From JBDRAU01 sp043823315 (GTDB lineage Bacteria > Patescibacteriota > UBA1384 > DTJR01): a stretch of 7,449 nt of DNA. Under the pieces are notes generated by a model, which searched no databases, was not told the origin of the DNA, and saw only the letters and a list, made by a program, of their open reading frames with translations. The stretch lies in contig JBDRAU010000087.1 of NCBI GenBank assembly GCA_043823315.1, positions 1 to 7,449 on the forward strand. The letters run 5' to 3'. This document shows, piece by piece, positions 6,401 to 7,449 of the stretch (its first letter is position 1; each line of letters begins with the position of its first letter). Made by a program: the position numbers and the translations under genes.

Positions 6401-7023
6401 CTGTCGCAAGCTACCGTCAGAGGAGTGTTGGTTTTCTTGGCTAATTTAATCAATTTTTCGTTAGCCAGACCTTGATCGCGAATGTCCGGATGGTCCTGAA
6501 GCTCGAGATAAAAATCCGCCCCGAAAATTTCTTTGTATTCGTTTAAGACTTTTTCGGCCTGTTTCTCATCTCCCGACAAAAGCGTCCTCGGAATTTCTCC
6601 GGCTAGGCACGCCGACGTGGCAATCAACCCTTTGGAATATTTTTTGAGCGTTTTTTTGTCAATTCTCGGTTTGTAATAAAATCCTTGGAGATGTCCGAGC
6701 GAGGAGAGCCGCATTAAATTCAAATAGCCCTCGTGGTTTTTGCAAAGTAAAATTAAATGATATGGGTTGGCATCTAACTTGGAGACCTTGTCCGTCATCG
6801 CTCTTGGCGCTACATATCCTTCCATGCCGATGATCGGTTTGATGCCGGCATCTTTGGCCGCCTTGTAAAATTCGATCACGCCGTACATCGAGCCGTGATC
6901 GGTCAGCGCAACAGAGTCCATGCCAAGCTCTTTGGCGCGCAAAACAATCTGCTCCGGAGTTCCGAGTCCGTCAAGCAGAGAGTAGTGAGAATGCACGTGA
7001 AGGTGGCAAAATTTTATTGACAT
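3418..7023 (-). CDS. dnaE: DNA polymerase III subunit alpha
   Basis: Replicative polymerase, 1201 aa (E. coli DnaE 1160). The PHP domain (about 1-290) has H9, H11, D18, H43, E68, H89, C139, H178, D207 and H209 at the positions expected of metal ligands, an apparently complete site, unlike E. coli. The palm carries GPGRGSAAGA (359-368) and the catalytic MPDIDLDF with D401 and D403, plus D558 in LKMDFLGLSN. Fingers include RHAGQHASA (508-516); tandem HhH motifs lie near 850 (RGIGESPA). The clamp-binding motif is Q921-I-G-L-F925. The OB domain starts near 993 (RVKIGGIISEVKK). An acidic linker (about 1090-1115) precedes a C-terminal domain homologous to the tau-binding end. An unusual segment, 1165-1178, is encoded by a GC-rich palindromic sequence. 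The ATG start gives the normal HLHVHSHYS beginning; it has no Shine-Dalgarno, and TATAAA 11 bases upstream could be a -10. The gene is alone on its strand here. Confidence 0.97.
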   Translation of the reverse strand: MSIKFCHLHVHSHYSLLDGLGTPEQIVLRAKELGMDSVALTDHGSMYGVIEFYKAAKDAGIKPIIGMEGYVAPRAMTDKVSKLDANPYHLILLCKNHEGYLNLMRLSSLGHLQGFYYKPRIDKKTLKKYSKGLIATSACLAGEIPRTLLSGDEKQAEKVLNEYKEIFGADFYLELQDHPDIRDQGLANEKLIKLAKKTNTPLTVACDSHYIKKDDRGAHDVLVCVQTGKTVDDPTRMIYNGDFSLRDPKELAEAFKDIPEALENTRRIADECKIEIFFGEDLLPEYKIKGNKSPDEFLKELCLKGLPERYPKISPQDKKAHLERLDYELSVIKKMGFASYFLIVADYVKWAKENRIMVGPGRGSAAGALVTYLTYITDVDPIRYGLLFERFLNPDRLEMPDIDLDFADHRRGEVLDYVVKKYGEEKVAGIITFGTMAARAAVRDVGRALGMPYAEVDQIAKVIPPPVQGRHIPLSKSVKSAELGEFYARDPRAKRLLDMAMKLEGTVRHAGQHASAFVIAEEDLVCYVPLQQAQKEGVKQVTQYSMYPVAELGLLKMDFLGLSNLTIIERTLDIVEAVNGKKIDISNLPLDDKKTFELLGKAETTGVFQLESAGMKRYIKELKPTSLDDVAVMVALYRPGPMQFIDSFIARKNGREVIDYPHEMTKSALEVTYGIPVYQEQVMQISKDIAGFTGGEADKLRKAMGKKIAKLMSEMKEKFLKGAVKHGVSQKDAEKVFDMLEDFAAYGFNKSHAVCYAMIAYQTAYLKAHFPQCFMAALLTSDLNDTDRIGIEIEECNKMGIEVLPPDVNESFVDFGVVKDTGNIRFGLAAIRGIGESPARVITRERKKNGPFKSLEDFIDRMIKTEVEGVGERAILNKRVLESLAKSGALDNLAERNKVLEGMEIITKRIQESSKQKKSDQIGLFGEVLSADIELGALELPEVEPATQPKRLAWEKEHLGIYLSEHPLKEVGPLIKSAVPNQIGSLNLDMEGKRVKIGGIISEVKKINTRSGQQMAFARIEDLSGKTEILVFPKLLIDTNELWTSDNLLVVSGKISTKDNEVKVLADRAEKFDPSKVDKATVVTVSDEDEIVEIDLGEEPEIESIENALSKTHKEGKYLFEKDSESYIILSGKIDKEKLLELKGLFEKCSGQNRVVLAYKKNGNFPARAGGVTRTQAWEFKKTKVMVAELKEKDLKKILSR
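3489..3528. repeat. GC-rich palindromic sequence inside dnaE
   Basis: Forty bases that are almost all G and C lie in the otherwise ordinary 3' end of dnaE. They contain CACG-CCTG-CGTG (3491-3502) and the perfect 12-base palindrome GCCCGCGCGGGC (3514-3525). They encode the segment PARAGGVTRTQAW (1166-1178) in frame, between two predicted strands (RVVLAYKK and KKTKVMV). Composition and palindromes match the intergenic repeats of this window, so an in-frame repeat insertion is likely. Confidence 0.55.
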
Positions 7024-7032
7024 AAAATTTTT

Positions 7033-7121
7033 AGTTTATAAAGTTAAAAGTTTATAAAGTTTCTAAAGTGAATTCCCGATCCACACTTTACGAACTTTCT
7101 ACTTTATGAACTTTATGAACT
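7033..7121. repeat. AT-rich imperfect inverted repeat upstream of dnaE
   Basis: AGTTTATAAAGTT occurs twice (7033-7045 and 7049-7061), and ACTTTATGA twice (7101-7109 and 7110-7118) in nearly inverted form. The centre has AAAGTG (7065-7070) and CACTTT (7084-7089) around AATTCCCGATCCA. The whole could fold as one long imperfect hairpin. It occupies the place where the dnaE promoter must lie; TATAAA at 7040-7035 on the minus strand is the closest -10 candidate. Confidence 0.55.
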
Positions 7122-7143
7122 ATTTTTAATTTACAGGATTTTG

Positions 7144-7184
7144 AAAAAAGAAAAAGGGCCGACCCGCTACGCGGCGTCGGCCCT
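7144..7184 (-). terminator. Strong intrinsic terminator of the 76-aa gene
   Basis: On the minus strand AGGGCCGAC (7184-7176 as its complement) and GTCGGCCCT form nine perfect pairs. They continue, past one bulged base, into an inner CCGC/GCGG stem with a three-base loop, and are followed by TTTTTCTTTTTT. It ends transcription of the small gene 20 bases after its stop and isolates dnaE from it. Confidence 0.9.
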
Positions 7185-7203
7185 ATTGCCTCCTTGTGAC
7201 CCC

Positions 7204-7434
7204 CTAGTCACCGTCCCAGTTCTCTCCTTTCAGTCGCCACAGATCCTTTCCAGGGACCTTTTCGACTGAAGCTGGGAAGAGACCGAGAGACATCTCAGCT
7301 CCGCTTACATGGACATACAGCAGACCTGCTACCAGGCTAAAACTCAGTTCGCAGGTAGGTGGGAGGTCTGCATTACTCCTCATCAAGGAAGCGTCATGCA
7401 GAATCCCTGGTGAAACTTTTCCCGTGACATCCAT
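7204..7434 (-). CDS. Small protein of unknown function, 76 aa
   Basis: I do not recognise this protein. The ATG at 7434 is chosen over the GTG directly before it (7437) because the AAGGAGG site then has the ideal six-base spacing. The sequence begins MDVTGKVSPGILHD, has a hydrophobic stretch CELSFSLVAGLLYVHVSG (about 28-45) that reads more like beta strands than a membrane helix, and ends in an acidic KGENWDGD. It has a single cysteine and no obvious motif. Evidence that it is a real gene: a perfect ribosome binding site, a stop followed within 20 bases by a very strong terminator, and more GC-rich composition than the spacers. It may belong to a longer operon beyond the window edge, since its promoter is not visible. 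Strong translation and termination signals suggest high expression. Confidence 0.7.
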   Translation of the reverse strand: MDVTGKVSPGILHDASLMRSNADLPPTCELSFSLVAGLLYVHVSGAEMSLGLFPASVEKVPGKDLWRLKGENWDGD

Positions 7435-7440
7435 CACAGT

Positions 7441-7449
7441 CCTCCTTCT
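7441..7449 (-). promoter_or_regulatory. Ribosome binding site of the 76-aa gene
   Basis: AGAAGGAGG on the minus strand, six bases from the ATG at 7434, fully complementary to the usual end of 16S rRNA. It decides the start codon. It stands out because none of the other three protein genes here has a Shine-Dalgarno sequence. Confidence 0.85.

Noticed and set aside
1..7449. Search for tRNA genes on both strands.
   Set aside because: No GTTCGA-type T-arm with matching acceptor ends was found by eye; short TTCGA strings belong to palindromic repeats.

Overview
The window looks like part of a small, moderately AT-rich bacterial chromosome, most likely from the Candidate Phyla Radiation (Patescibacteria) or a similar uncultivated lineage. 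The grounds are indirect: a divergent HU-like protein with an extra domain, a small membrane-anchored dockerin-like protein, genes that seem to start almost at their promoters without a Shine-Dalgarno site, and spacers full of short GC-rich palindromes and repeats of the 'TCATCCTGAA...TTCAGGAT' and 'GTCATTGCGA...GCAAT' kinds. No 16S rRNA or other decisive marker is present, so this assignment is inference.

Layout. Positions 85-918 (+) encode an HU/IHF-type DNA-binding domain joined to a C-terminal domain that resembles the N-terminal (N2-like) domain of GspE/PilB secretion ATPases. Positions 1107-1634 (+) encode a 175-residue single-pass membrane protein with a dockerin-like pair of calcium-loop repeats between two proline-rich segments; a strong intrinsic terminator follows at 1852-1874. 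From 1635 to 3417 there is no convincing protein gene. The main object there is a GC-rich, highly structured block at about 1988-2646. It has a near-consensus promoter at one end and an intrinsic terminator at the other, both on the minus strand, and I read it as one non-coding RNA of about 660 nt that I do not recognise. The rest of this gap (2690-3417) is an AT-rich spacer plus clusters of hairpin repeats.

Positions 3418-7023 (-) encode a complete DNA polymerase III alpha subunit (DnaE, 1201 aa) with all polymerase aspartates, an apparently complete PHP metal site and a clamp-binding motif. A GC-rich palindromic sequence lies in frame near its C-terminus. Upstream of dnaE are an AT-rich inverted repeat, a very strong minus-strand terminator (7144-7184) and a 76-residue gene of unknown function (7204-7434, -) with a perfect ribosome binding site at the window edge.

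How the parts relate. Apart from DnaE (replication) and the HU-like protein (nucleoid or DNA binding) there is no shared pathway. Each gene seems to be its own transcription unit, separated by terminators or repeats. The most promising undescribed element is the large minus-strand RNA with its palindrome-covered promoter; the HU/secretion-ATPase-like fusion comes second.
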